Assembly: GCA_029260495.1 (NCBI GenBank)
Contig: JAJDDD010000009.1
Location: forward strand, 248,001-312,000
Origin: Phycisphaerales bacterium
GTDB taxonomy: Bacteria > Planctomycetota > Phycisphaerae > Phycisphaerales > UBA1924
DNA: 64,000 bases
Reading direction: 5' to 3'
Part shown: positions 27,663 to 36,651 of the stretch, one piece after another
Layout of the letters: every line of letters starts with the position of its first letter
Position numbering within the stretch: the stretch's first letter is position 1
The notes under the pieces: generated by a model
The model's database searches: none
Told to the model about the DNA's origin: nothing
Seen by the model: the letters and a program-made list of their open reading frames with translations, nothing else
Made by a program: the position numbers and the translations under genes

Positions 27663-28604
27663 GTGACCAACCATCACTACAACTTGTTTTCTGCAACTTT
27701 ACGGTTTGCGTGCGGTGGCGCGCGTATAGCGGGTTTTGTTGTTGTATTGGCGATGCTCTTTGCGCACTCACCCGGGGCGCGGGCCCAACTTCTTCTGGAT
27801 GAATCTCCCGCCAAGACGCTTGGCGCTGACATTGTTGAACGGCGAGGTCAGTTCGTTCCCCAGAATCTCACGTTCACTGACGCTGCCGGGCGGTCTGTGA
27901 CACTGGGTGATTACATTGATGGTGAAATGCCTGTCATTCTTGTGCTTGGCTATTACGACTGTCCATTGTTGTGCACGCTTGTTTTTAATGGTGTGCAGGA
28001 CGCGGTGAATGGCATTCCCTTTGATCTTGGCGATGATTTCCGCATAGTGACGGTCAGCTTCGATCATACGAATACGACGGATATGGCTCGCGCGAAGCAG
28101 GATGCCTTCCTGGCTGGCTACAAGGATGAGATCCCTGATGAGAAGAATGGCTGGGTCTTTTTGACGGCTGACGCTTCCAACGCGCGTGCGCTGGCGGAAT
28201 CCGTGGGGTACGCGTACGCCTATCTGCCCGAGTCTGGAGAGTTCGCCCATGCTGCGTGCATTACGCTGCTCACCGACAAGGGGAAAGTTTCAAGCTATCT
28301 TTACGGCACAACCTTCCCACCACAACAGCTTCGGCTTGCTCTCGTCGACGCAGCTGACGGCAAGATCGGTGGTTTCTTTGATAGTGTTTTTCTTCACTAT
28401 TGCTACATCTACGACCCAAACGCCAACAGCTACGTCATCAGCGCGATGGCGATGATGCGCATCGCAGGCGCTCTTACGGTTCTTGCGATCGGTTCATCGC
28501 TGACATTTCTCTTCTGGAGTTCCTCGCGCGTTCGACGCCGCGCCGCTCACACGCATTCGCCCACATCCACGCTCACGACTCCAGCATCAGGTTTGAGTTC
28601 ATGA
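27663..28604 (+). CDS. SCO1/SenC-like copper chaperone for CuA
   Basis: 313 aa from a GTG at 27663. A signal/anchor segment (GFVVVLAMLFAHSPGARA) leads to a thioredoxin-like domain with the copper-binding YYDCPLLC (CxxxC) and a later FAHAAC that supplies the His. SCO proteins deliver copper to the CuA centre of subunit II, encoded directly downstream. Unlike most SCO proteins it has a second, C-terminal TM helix (MMRIAGALTVLAIGSSLTFLF). The start lacks a clear RBS. ATGA overlap with coxB. Confidence 0.88.
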   Translation: MTNHHYNLFSATLRFACGGARIAGFVVVLAMLFAHSPGARAQLLLDESPAKTLGADIVERRGQFVPQNLTFTDAAGRSVTLGDYIDGEMPVILVLGYYDCPLLCTLVFNGVQDAVNGIPFDLGDDFRIVTVSFDHTNTTDMARAKQDAFLAGYKDEIPDEKNGWVFLTADASNARALAESVGYAYAYLPESGEFAHAACITLLTDKGKVSSYLYGTTFPPQQLRLALVDAADGKIGGFFDSVFLHYCYIYDPNANSYVISAMAMMRIAGALTVLAIGSSLTFLFWSSSRVRRRAAHTHSPTSTLTTPASGLSS

Positions 28605-29707
28605 TTTCAACTCTCGCGTATATTCCGGAATTGCTGCTCGCCTCTGCTGCGCCTCAGACAATCAAGCTGGGCGTTGGTCTTTCGCGACAAAGCTCCACGC
28701 TTGCAGCCAACCATGATTTGCTTTTCTGGTTTATCACATGGCTGTGCGTATTCTTTTTCGTTCTTCTGATGGGGCTTGGCATTTTCTTTACGATCAAGTA
28801 TCGCCGCCGGCCAGGCGTGCCTCAGCAGCGCTGCGTAGCGCACAATACGCCGCTTGAGCTTCTCTGGTCCCTTGGGCCCCTTGTGATTCTCATCGGAATT
28901 TTCTTTTGGGCTTTTGATTTGTATATGGATGCGCATGTCGCGCCGGCAGGCGCTGAAGAAGTGACAGTTGTCGCTCAGAAGTGGAACTGGTCCTGGACGT
29001 ATGACAATGGCGCCGCGACACGAGAGTTCGCCAATGTCGCAAATACGGATGTTCCCGTCTTTGCTGTTCCTGCGGGCAAACCTGTGAAACTGATTATGAC
29101 GAGCCGTGATGTTATTCACGCTCTCTATGTGCCAGATTTTCGCACGAAGATCGATGTTTTCCCAGGCCGCTACACGACGTTGTGGTTTGAGGCGATGGAG
29201 GCGGGAGAAGAACACTACCTCTTCTGCGCCGAGTATTGCGGCGATCAGCATTCGCAAATGGCTGCGGTCATTAAGGTTCTTGAACCTGGCGTGACAGCGG
29301 GCGGCCCGCCGGCAAACATACCCTGGCAGGATGAACTCTACGGCGATTGGAAGTCGCGCATGGCGTTTGATGATCGGCCGCTCAAGGAAGTTGGCGCGAC
29401 ACTCTACATCACCAAGGCGTGCAATTCATGTCATTCCATTGATGGCTCGGTGGGCACCGGTCCTTCGTGGCTGAACGTGTACGGCTCTGAAGAAAAGATC
29501 ACCGGCGGCACGACAGTGACAGTTGATGAAAACTACATTCGCGAATCCATCCTTGTTCCTGCAGCGAAGATTGTTGAGGGTTTTTCTAATCAGATGAATA
29601 GTTTTCAGGGGCAACTCACTGAGCGAGAAATTATGGCCCTCATCACATATATCAAGAGTCTTAGCGAGGAGGGTCGCGTTGAGCTCGAAGCTGCGCCAGC
29701 CGAATAG
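28601..29707 (+). CDS. coxB: Cytochrome c oxidase subunit II with fused cytochrome c domain (caa3-type)
   Basis: 368 aa from the ATG at 28601, which overlaps the SCO stop. Two N-terminal TM helices follow a hydrophobic leader; the CuA domain has HALYVPDFR and CAEYCGDQHSQM, giving the two Cys, His and Met ligands. After ~265 a class I cytochrome c domain is fused, with CNSCHSIDGSVGTGP and the Met ligand in FSNQMNSFQG. This makes the oxidase caa3-type, able to take electrons from ActE or ActA without a separate soluble cytochrome. Confidence 0.95.
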   Translation: MISTLAYIPELLLASAAPQTIKLGVGLSRQSSTLAANHDLLFWFITWLCVFFFVLLMGLGIFFTIKYRRRPGVPQQRCVAHNTPLELLWSLGPLVILIGIFFWAFDLYMDAHVAPAGAEEVTVVAQKWNWSWTYDNGAATREFANVANTDVPVFAVPAGKPVKLIMTSRDVIHALYVPDFRTKIDVFPGRYTTLWFEAMEAGEEHYLFCAEYCGDQHSQMAAVIKVLEPGVTAGGPPANIPWQDELYGDWKSRMAFDDRPLKEVGATLYITKACNSCHSIDGSVGTGPSWLNVYGSEEKITGGTTVTVDENYIRESILVPAAKIVEGFSNQMNSFQGQLTEREIMALITYIKSLSEEGRVELEAAPAE

Positions 29708-29794
29708 CCCTCTGAAACTCAGAAATAGCCGGAGCATTCTGATCCGTCCCATCTCCCAAACCAACCGCCGCTCCGTTTGTTAGGTAAGAACACC

Positions 29795-31543
29795 ATGACG
29801 ACGACGACAGCACATGACAACGGCCACCACGGTCATCATGACGTGAGTTATCTTAAACCCAAGGGCGGCGCGCTCGTCACTATTTGGGACTGGATGACGA
29901 CGATCGATCACAAAAAGATCGGCGTAATGTACCTTTTTGCAACGCTGCTCGCGTTTTTCGTCGGAGGGGTCTTCGCGCTGCTTGTGCGGGCTGAACTTCT
30001 CTTTCCAACCGTCACGAACGCTGCCGGCGATGTGACAGGGCAAATATTCGATCCGAGCACCTACAACCGGCTGTTCACACTTCATGGCGCCGTGATGGTG
30101 TTTCTGTTCATCATTCCATCAACCCCCGCGGCGCTGGGCAACTTCCTGCTGCCTCTGATGATTGGCGCCAAGGATGTTGCTTTCCCACGGTTGAATCTTC
30201 TGAGTTGGTACGTTTACGTCTTTGGCTCCGTCGTCGCACTCATTGCGATCGGACTCTCGGGCGTCGATACGGGCTGGACTTTTTATACGCCTTACAGCAC
30301 CTCCACTGAAGGGGAGCACTGGCAGGTTGTCTTTATGACGCTTGGCGTTTTCATTCTCGGCTTTAGCTCAATTTTCACCGGAATGAACTTTGTCGTCACC
30401 GTTCACAAACTTCGTGCGCCGGGCATGGGGTGGTTTGATATGCCGCTCTTTGTTTGGGCGATCTACGCGACCGCGATTATTCAGGTGCTCGCGACGCCGG
30501 TTCTTGGGGTGACTGTTCTCTTGCTGACGCTTGAGCGGGTTTTCCAGATCGGCTTTTTCGATCCCGCGCTCGGGGGCGATCCCGTTCTCTATCAGCACTT
30601 CTTCTGGTTCTATTCACACCCTGCGGTGTACATCATGATTCTCCCAGGCATGGGCATCATGAGCGAGCTTGTCGGCGTGCATGCGCGCAAGAAAATCTTC
30701 GGCTATCGGGCGGTTGCGTTTTCCAGTATGGGAATTGCGGCGATCAGCTTTATTGTTTGGGGACATCACCTGTTCACCTCCGAGGGTGAGCTGGTCAGCG
30801 CTATTTTCTCTTTTCTGACGTTCCTTGTTGCGATCCCGTCGGCTATCAAAGTGTTCAACTGGGTCGCCACGCTTTACAAGGGATCCATCGCGATCAATAC
30901 GCCGATGTGCTACGCCCTTGCGTTTCTCTTTACGTTTTCCATCGGTGGACTGACGGGCATCTACCTTGGGGCGCTGGCTGTCGATCTTCACCTGCACGAC
31001 ACCTACTTCATCGTGGCGCATTTTCATTATGTCATGATGGGTGGCGCGGTCATTGCGTTCCTCGGGGGTATTCACCACTGGTGGCCGAAGATGTTCGGGA
31101 AAATGTATGACGAGCGGGCAGGCTTGCTTGGTTTTACGCTTGTTTTTATAGGATTCAATCTGACATTCTTCCCTCAGTTTCTGATGGGCGCCAATGGCAT
31201 GCCGCGCCGGTATGCGACGTATGTGGCGGACTACGAGCCGTTCCATCAGGCGAGCACGATTGGCTCGTGGATTTTGCTCGCTGGTTTCCTTGTGCATCTT
31301 GGAGCGTTCATCCACTCGCTCGTTGCAGGGAAGCCCGCTCCGGCGAATCCGTGGGGTGGTCTCTCACTTGAATGGGAGGCTGAGAGTCCGCCGATTGAGC
31401 ACAACTTTGCGCATGAGCCTGTTATTCATCATGGTCCGTATGACTTTGATGATGTTGTTCCGCCGCACTGTGACCCAGCGGATTATCCGCTTCCGGAACC
31501 GATAGAGTCCGATTCTGTTGCACCCGGGAAACACGCCCACTAA
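29795..31543 (+). CDS. coxA: Cytochrome c oxidase subunit I (A2-type heme-copper oxidase)
   Basis: 582 aa from the ATG at 29795; the open frame starts slightly earlier. Twelve-plus TM helices with the heme and CuB ligands: [10 protein letters not shown] (heme a His), [26 protein letters not shown], and [14 protein letters not shown]. The usual HPEVY glutamate is absent and replaced by the YSHPAVY form, which classifies the D-channel as A2-type, as in Thermus caa3. The His/Asp-rich N-terminus and C-terminus (residues 1-20 and 540-582) are cytoplasmic. Confidence 0.96.
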   Translation: MTTTTAHDNGHHGHHDVSYLKPKGGALVTIWDWMTTIDHKKIGVMYLFATLLAFFVGGVFALLVRAELLFPTVTNAAGDVTGQIFDPSTYNRLFTLHGAVMVFLFIIPSTPAALGNFLLPLMIGAKDVAFPRLNLLSWYVYVFGSVVALIAIGLSGVDTGWTFYTPYSTSTEGEHWQVVFMTLGVFILGFSSIFTGMNFVVTVHKLRAPGMGWFDMPLFVWAIYATAIIQVLATPVLGVTVLLLTLERVFQIGFFDPALGGDPVLYQHFFWFYSHPAVYIMILPGMGIMSELVGVHARKKIFGYRAVAFSSMGIAAISFIVWGHHLFTSEGELVSAIFSFLTFLVAIPSAIKVFNWVATLYKGSIAINTPMCYALAFLFTFSIGGLTGIYLGALAVDLHLHDTYFIVAHFHYVMMGGAVIAFLGGIHHWWPKMFGKMYDERAGLLGFTLVFIGFNLTFFPQFLMGANGMPRRYATYVADYEPFHQASTIGSWILLAGFLVHLGAFIHSLVAGKPAPANPWGGLSLEWEAESPPIEHNFAHEPVIHHGPYDFDDVVPPHCDPADYPLPEPIESDSVAPGKHAH

Positions 31544-31584
31544 CCCGCACGTCTCCTTGCACGTTTGAACAGGATGAGCACACG

Positions 31585-32283
31585 ATGACTACCATCCCGG
31601 CGCATGACAATGAGAACGCCGGCGCTGCGAACTGGGAGCGCTACAGGCACCAGCCGCACTGGCGCAATAACCAGGATGAGTATGACGCTGCCAAGTTTGG
31701 CATGTGGCTCTTCCTCTCCACCGAACTTTTGCTTTTTAGCGGGATGTTCGTCGCCTACACCATTTTTCGAATTATGCATACGGAAACATGGGGCAACGCT
31801 TCTCATCATTACCTCGACTGGCGCATCGGAGCGATCAATACAGTTGTTCTGCTGATAAGCAGCTGGACGATGGTGATGGCGATTCGGTCTGCTCAGGTGA
31901 ATCATCAGCGGGCGCTCAGGTTTCATCTCGTTGTGACCATCCTGTGCGGGCTTTTCTTTCTTGGCGCCAAGGTGGGGTTTGAATATCTACCCAAACTCGC
32001 GAAGGGAGAAGTCCCGGGCAGCGCCTTCGATTACATCGGAAGCCATGGATATGTTCCGAGCGACTATGACCCGCTTTTCCTGGGTCTTTACTGGGTGGCG
32101 ACGGCAATTCATGGCTCGCATGTTCTCATCGGTGTTGGATTGCTGACGTGGTGTTTGCTTCGTGCTGGGAAGAAGCACTTTGGCCCGAAGCACTTCACTG
32201 CGCTCGAAAACGTCGGGCTGTTCTGGCACCTTGTGGATCTCATCTGGATCTTCCTGTTTCCACTTTTGTACCTCGTCGGCTAA
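31585..32283 (+). CDS. coxC: Cytochrome c oxidase subunit III
   Basis: 232 aa with five TM helices, the short bacterial form. Family motifs: KFGMWLFLSTELLLFSGMF (helix with the conserved Glu), ATAIHGSHVLIGVGLLTW, and NVGLFWHLVDLIWIFLFPLLYL at the C-terminus. It follows coxA after a 41-nt spacer and is followed by coxD after 17 nt. Confidence 0.95.
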   Translation: MTTIPAHDNENAGAANWERYRHQPHWRNNQDEYDAAKFGMWLFLSTELLLFSGMFVAYTIFRIMHTETWGNASHHYLDWRIGAINTVVLLISSWTMVMAIRSAQVNHQRALRFHLVVTILCGLFFLGAKVGFEYLPKLAKGEVPGSAFDYIGSHGYVPSDYDPLFLGLYWVATAIHGSHVLIGVGLLTWCLLRAGKKHFGPKHFTALENVGLFWHLVDLIWIFLFPLLYLVG

Positions 32284-32300
32284 CCGGAGCAAGCATCACC

Positions 32301-32786
32301 ATGGCCCACGAACATCACATTCCATCAGCCCGGTTCATGACGATCATTCTTGGGCTGCTTCTTACCGCTACGGCGCTGACTGTGTACACGGCGCTCAAGA
32401 TTGACCTTGGGCAGGTCGGCAATCTGATTATCGCTCTGCTCATCGCGGCCTTTAAGGCGGCGCTTGTTGTTGGATTTTTTATGCATTTACACTGGGACAA
32501 CCGGTTCAATGCCTGTGTGCTGCTGTATTGTCTGATCGCCGCCGGGACGTTTCTCCTCTTTACAACCATCGATATGACCTCGCGGGGTGCGGTTGATCCG
32601 TGGCGCGCCGTCACAACGCCTCCGCCTCTTGTAGACAACGCCCGCGAGCGCGCGATTGCAGACGGCCGGCTCGATGAACATGGCAACCCTGTGGACGAGC
32701 ACGCTGAGGATCATGGCCATAGCGCGGAGAGTGACGGAACTGATCATGGGGCCGATCATGGCGCCGATGAAAACGTGTCTCACTGA
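32301..32786 (+). CDS. coxD: Cytochrome c oxidase subunit IV (CtaF-like)
   Basis: 161 aa from the ATG at 32301 (CGGAGC 11-16 nt upstream). Three TM helices and the family stretch LIIALLIAAFKAALVVGFFMHLHWD are visible. The C-terminal ~50 residues are an added His/Asp/Glu-rich tail (DEHAEDHGHSAESDG and so on), longer than in Bacillus CtaF. Structural subunit of the oxidase. Confidence 0.88.
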   Translation: MAHEHHIPSARFMTIILGLLLTATALTVYTALKIDLGQVGNLIIALLIAAFKAALVVGFFMHLHWDNRFNACVLLYCLIAAGTFLLFTTIDMTSRGAVDPWRAVTTPPPLVDNARERAIADGRLDEHGNPVDEHAEDHGHSAESDGTDHGADHGADENVSH

Positions 32787-32872
32787 CTTCACATCCTGCC
32801 CGTCCTTCTGAGGGAAAGAGCTGAGATGAGATCACTTTTCCCTTCCTAAATGCACAGCTTTGACTCAACACC

Positions 32873-33610
32873 ATGTCCGACCGCACACTTAAACGTTTCG
32901 GCATCACGCTCGCGCTGCTGGGTGCGGCGATGGTTCTCATTTCGGCGCCCGAGCTGGTTCGTCGTTTGCGCAGCCGCTCTGAGAGTTTGGAACAAGTCCG
33001 CTGGAGTGCGCGCAAGATCACCAGCGATACTTTCGATTTTCGTGAGCAACCGGTGCGCCTGGAGACAGTGTCTCGCGATGCCCAGAGCTTTGTGGACATT
33101 CACTGGGCCGGTGAGATCGCATCTTTGCCCGTTACGGGTCGGGACAACGCTGCGCTTCCTTCACTTACTCGTCATGACGACTGGCTTGGCGTCTTCGAGC
33201 TTCTGGCGGTGCGGGGCAATGAAACTGTTGAAGAAGCCCTCGCCTTGGACAACGAGTACAAGCTGGTCGTTGTTTCGCGCGCCATGGCGCCGGGGTACGA
33301 CCCCAAAACGTGGGGCGCTGTGCGTCGCAAAGAGTGGGTATATACATACATTGAACTTGCGCCTGAAGGCTTCGAGCAGTCAACCAGGCAACAGGATGAT
33401 CTTGAACAGAAGACTTGGCGCTACATTGCGGCAATGCAGGTGACGCCCGGCGCCCAGCGCCCGAAGGCACAACTCGAAAACGATGGCTTCGAAGAGCTCG
33501 GTTGGGCGTGGGATGGCGCCGCGATTGGTTTCTCAATCTTTGCAGCCGGACTTGTTCTCATTGGCGCATCGAGAGTGACACGAGAAAAAACAGTAAGAAG
33601 CGCTATCTGA
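32873..33610 (+). CDS. Two-TM protein with SURF1-like topology, last gene of the respiratory cluster
   Basis: 245 aa. One TM helix at each end (FGITLALLGAAMVLISAPELV and GAAIGFSIFAAGLVLIGASRV) flanks about 180 periplasmic residues. The topology and length match SURF1/Shy1, an oxidase assembly factor, but I do not see the SURF1 sequence signatures, so this is a structural analogy, not an identification. The middle part has LGVFELLAVRGNETVEEA and YKLVVVSRAMAPGYDPK. Same strand, 86 nt after coxD. Its stop is 9 nt from the stop of the converging kinase gene. Confidence 0.7.
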   Translation: MSDRTLKRFGITLALLGAAMVLISAPELVRRLRSRSESLEQVRWSARKITSDTFDFREQPVRLETVSRDAQSFVDIHWAGEIASLPVTGRDNAALPSLTRHDDWLGVFELLAVRGNETVEEALALDNEYKLVVVSRAMAPGYDPKTWGAVRRKEWVYTYIELAPEGFEQSTRQQDDLEQKTWRYIAAMQVTPGAQRPKAQLENDGFEELGWAWDGAAIGFSIFAAGLVLIGASRVTREKTVRSAI

Positions 33611-33619
33611 GCAATCTGA

Positions 33620-35824
33620 TTACTTTGCAGCTACTTTTGCCTGAATGTGATTGAGGAGTATGCGGGATTTCTCAAGCGACTCACTCTGTTCTCGCAGTTG
33701 CTGGACGCGCATGGCTTCGATGCACTGCTCGCGAGCTTCGGCGGGTTTGTCCAGGAGCAGGAGGGCTCGCGCCAGGTAGTAACGGGTGAGGGCGACGCTG
33801 GCGGAATCTTCACCACGCCATTTAATCTTGATCACGAGCGATTCACGCAGCGTTGGCTCAGCTTCTTCGGGGCGGCCGACTTCGAGCAGACATCTTCCCT
33901 GATTACTCAGTGTGACTCCGACGCCCCAGTTGTCATCCTCATTGCGCGAGCGTAGATCTGCTCGAAGAATGTCGAGTGAAAAACGAAAACGTTCGAAAGC
34001 TTCCTCGTAGCGTTGCGCATTGAGAAGGTGTAGACCCAGATTGTTGGCGCATTGGGCAATGTCCGGATGTCCGGAAGGGAGCAGGCGCTCGTGCATTGTG
34101 AGGGCCTCCTCGTCGAGCTCGATTGCCTCATCGTGACGTTCCTGCCGGCTCAGTACGGAGGCGAGATGGAGCGTGCTGGTAGCGGCGGCAAGTGTTTCAC
34201 TTTCACCAAGCTCTGAGCGCATTTTAATCGACGCGCGGTAATGTGATTCAGCGGCCTGGTAGTACTTTGCTGCGTATTCCGCGCGGGCGAGATTGTGAAG
34301 CGTCTCTGCGATTTCGGCGTGGGCCCCATTGTGCAGGTCTTGCAGGATCCGCAGAGCCGCGCGAAGATTCTCGATTGCTTTCTCATATGGGGGTTCATCG
34401 ACAAATGCGAGCCCCAGCGCTCCGCGAAGGCGGGCTTCAAGTTCAGGGTGCTGGCCGATCGCTGCGAGCGCCTTCTCATCAATTTCAAGCAAATATTCCT
34501 CGATCGAGCGCAGCCGGGGGCGATTTGATTGACGAGCGTCTATTTCGAACAGCGGCTCGACGAGCGCCTGGAGCGCACTTTCTGCCTGTTCACGCAACCG
34601 CTCAGCTCGATTGTACAGAATGGGCATTGTGATCATGTACCCGATGAGCAGAAGAATGAGCGAACTAGCGAGCGTGATGGGGAGTTTTCTGCGCCCGGCA
34701 TACTTGCGTAGCACATAGAGGAGGCTGTCTCGTTTGGCGCTGATGGGTTTTCCTGTGAGGAAATGTTCGACGTCCTCCGCGAGGGCGCCGGCCGATTGGT
34801 ATCGACGCGCCGGGTCTTTGGCGATGGCGCGCAGCACGATGGCGTCGATTTCATCGTTGAGCTTGCTGTTTAGTTTTGAGGGGAGGGCTGGCGCTGCGTT
34901 GGTGATCGTCTGCACGACGTTTGCAAGTGAGCCAGTGAGTTCATAGGGCCGGCGCTGCGTGAGCAGCTCGTAGAGAATCACGCCAAGTGCATAGACGTCC
35001 GTTCTGGTGTCGATTGCGTCGGGTTCGCCGGTGACTTGTTCAGGAGCTGCGTACGCGAAGGAGCCGACGAACTCACCAGCGAGTGTGACGCTGTCTCGAT
35101 CTTCGGGCGTTGTTTCAACTGCTTTGGCGACGCCGAAATCGAGAATGTGAGGTTCGTCGGCGATGTCAACGATGATGTTGGCAGGTTTGAGATCACGATG
35201 GATGACCCCGCGCTGGTGGGCGTATGCGATTGCATCGCACATCTTTTGAAAGAGTCGCAACGCGTCGCGCAGCTCATGGTGGCGCTGATCCATTGCTTCA
35301 TCGAGGCGTTCACCTTCGACGAGCTCCATGACGAGAAAATGGTCGCCGGAGGGCGCGACGCCGCTGTCGTGGAGTGTGACGATGTTGGGGTGTTTGAGTG
35401 AGGCGACGAGTTCGATCTCGCGCTCAAATCGGTGGAGTTGTTTGCTGGTGGCGAAAGCGCCCTGAAGAAGCAGCTTCACCGCCACGATGCGCTTGGTGGC
35501 AAGTTGGCGAGCGCTGTAAACGACTCCCTGCCCGCCGCGATAGAGTTCCTCGAGCAGTTCGTAGCCGGGGAGGCGGTCAGCGTGGGAGGAAGTTTGGACA
35601 CCAAGCTCGCCGGAGTTGGCGCTGATGAACTCGTGGAGAAGATCGTTGGCCTCGCGCATCTGTTTGATCGCGGCGGCGCAGACGGAGCATCGGGTGATGT
35701 GCTCGGCGATATCGTCCCCGTCCGATGGATGAAGCGAGAACTGCTCCAGCGCCTGGACGGGGGGGCATGTCTGCGCGGCGGGTGTGGGTGTGGCGCCCTG
35801 GCTTGATTCATCGGGTTTGGTCAC
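33620..35824 (-). CDS. Membrane Ser/Thr protein kinase with N-terminal zinc-finger-like motif and TPR repeats
   Basis: 734 aa. An N-terminal HITRCSVC (H-x3-C-x2-C, about residues 42-49) resembles the zinc-binding anti-sigma motif (ZAS/zf-HC2). A Hanks kinase domain (about 88-355) shows GGQGVVY, AVKLL, HRDLKPANI and LDFGVAKA. One TM helix follows (LPITLASSLILLLIGYMITM, about 390), then an extracytoplasmic region with several TPR units (for example ETLHNLARAEYAAKYYQAAE). It starts 3 nt after the stop of the ECF sigma gene, so the pair is co-transcribed; the kinase may control that sigma factor by binding, phosphorylation or both. Confidence 0.93.
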   Translation of the reverse strand: MTKPDESSQGATPTPAAQTCPPVQALEQFSLHPSDGDDIAEHITRCSVCAAAIKQMREANDLLHEFISANSGELGVQTSSHADRLPGYELLEELYRGGQGVVYSARQLATKRIVAVKLLLQGAFATSKQLHRFEREIELVASLKHPNIVTLHDSGVAPSGDHFLVMELVEGERLDEAMDQRHHELRDALRLFQKMCDAIAYAHQRGVIHRDLKPANIIVDIADEPHILDFGVAKAVETTPEDRDSVTLAGEFVGSFAYAAPEQVTGEPDAIDTRTDVYALGVILYELLTQRRPYELTGSLANVVQTITNAAPALPSKLNSKLNDEIDAIVLRAIAKDPARRYQSAGALAEDVEHFLTGKPISAKRDSLLYVLRKYAGRRKLPITLASSLILLLIGYMITMPILYNRAERLREQAESALQALVEPLFEIDARQSNRPRLRSIEEYLLEIDEKALAAIGQHPELEARLRGALGLAFVDEPPYEKAIENLRAALRILQDLHNGAHAEIAETLHNLARAEYAAKYYQAAESHYRASIKMRSELGESETLAAATSTLHLASVLSRQERHDEAIELDEEALTMHERLLPSGHPDIAQCANNLGLHLLNAQRYEEAFERFRFSLDILRADLRSRNEDDNWGVGVTLSNQGRCLLEVGRPEEAEPTLRESLVIKIKWRGEDSASVALTRYYLARALLLLDKPAEAREQCIEAMRVQQLREQSESLEKSRILLNHIQAKVAAK

Positions 35825-35827
35825 GGG

Positions 35828-36430
35828 TTATGCCTCTTCGTCGTAGGCGCGATTGAGGTTCGCCAGGATGTCGCGCAGCTTTGTTGCGACGCGATTCTTC
35901 GCGAGGTAGACATCGTGCGTGCTCATCCCAAGGGCTTCAGCGACTGCGGGCGCCGGTTGCTGCTGGACCATGAGCATCTCGAAAGCTTCGATGGTCTTTT
36001 CGGATGTTTTGGATGAATCGCGCAGCGCCGTGAGCGCTTCTCGCAGCATGGCGAGGCGGCGCTCTGCGTTCCACGCCTGAGTCAGCGTGGCGTCATCGGA
36101 GAGATCGACAAAGGCGGACTCGCCACGCCATTCGCGTTTGGTGGCGCGTTTGCGGCGCATTTGGGCGATTCGAGATCGCGCGATGCCAACGAGCCAGGAG
36201 CGGAGCCGGCCGCGCTCGCGGTTGTATTTGTTGTCGCGGTGCTCAGTGAGGAAGCGCGTCAGCGTTTCCTGGGCGACATCGGCGGCGTCTACGTCGGAGA
36301 GGCCGAGGCGTTTGGCAAATCCGATGACGATGGGGCGATAGCGGCGGTCAAAGAGTTCCCATACCTCCGCGTTGGCTTCGTCATGCAGGCCATCGAGCAG
36401 GGCGGTGGTTGTTCTTGTGCTGTCGAGCAT
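35828..36430 (-). CDS. ECF-family RNA polymerase sigma factor (planctomycete type)
   Basis: 200 aa from the ATG at 36430 (GGGGA 9-10 nt upstream); the frame is open to 36478. Region 2 is seen in VWELFDRRYRPIVIGFAKRLGLSDVDAADVAQETLTRFL (split by the D-x-ADVAQET core), and the -10-binding RGRLRSWLVGIARSRI. Region 4 has ALGMSTHDVYLAKNRVATKLR. This form, adjacent to Ser/Thr kinases, is abundant in planctomycetes. It probably responds to its kinase partner immediately downstream. Confidence 0.9.
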   Translation of the reverse strand: MLDSTRTTTALLDGLHDEANAEVWELFDRRYRPIVIGFAKRLGLSDVDAADVAQETLTRFLTEHRDNKYNRERGRLRSWLVGIARSRIAQMRRKRATKREWRGESAFVDLSDDATLTQAWNAERRLAMLREALTALRDSSKTSEKTIEAFEMLMVQQQPAPAVAEALGMSTHDVYLAKNRVATKLRDILANLNRAYDEEA

Positions 36431-36651
36431 TCGAGAAAATCCCCATATCGCCCCTTTCCTGCGATCAGGATACCTCACCTATGGGCGATCAGAGCGATCT
36501 GAGAGCCATTCCATGGTCTTCTCGGTTTTTTTTCAACTTCATCTGAGAGATTTGGACCCCTCGGAGCGGACTCCTGATGAACACGGGCCATGTCAGCGGT
36601 GAGGGCCGCTCGCCCGGCGAAGACGAGGAAAAACATTTGGGAGTGCAAGCC

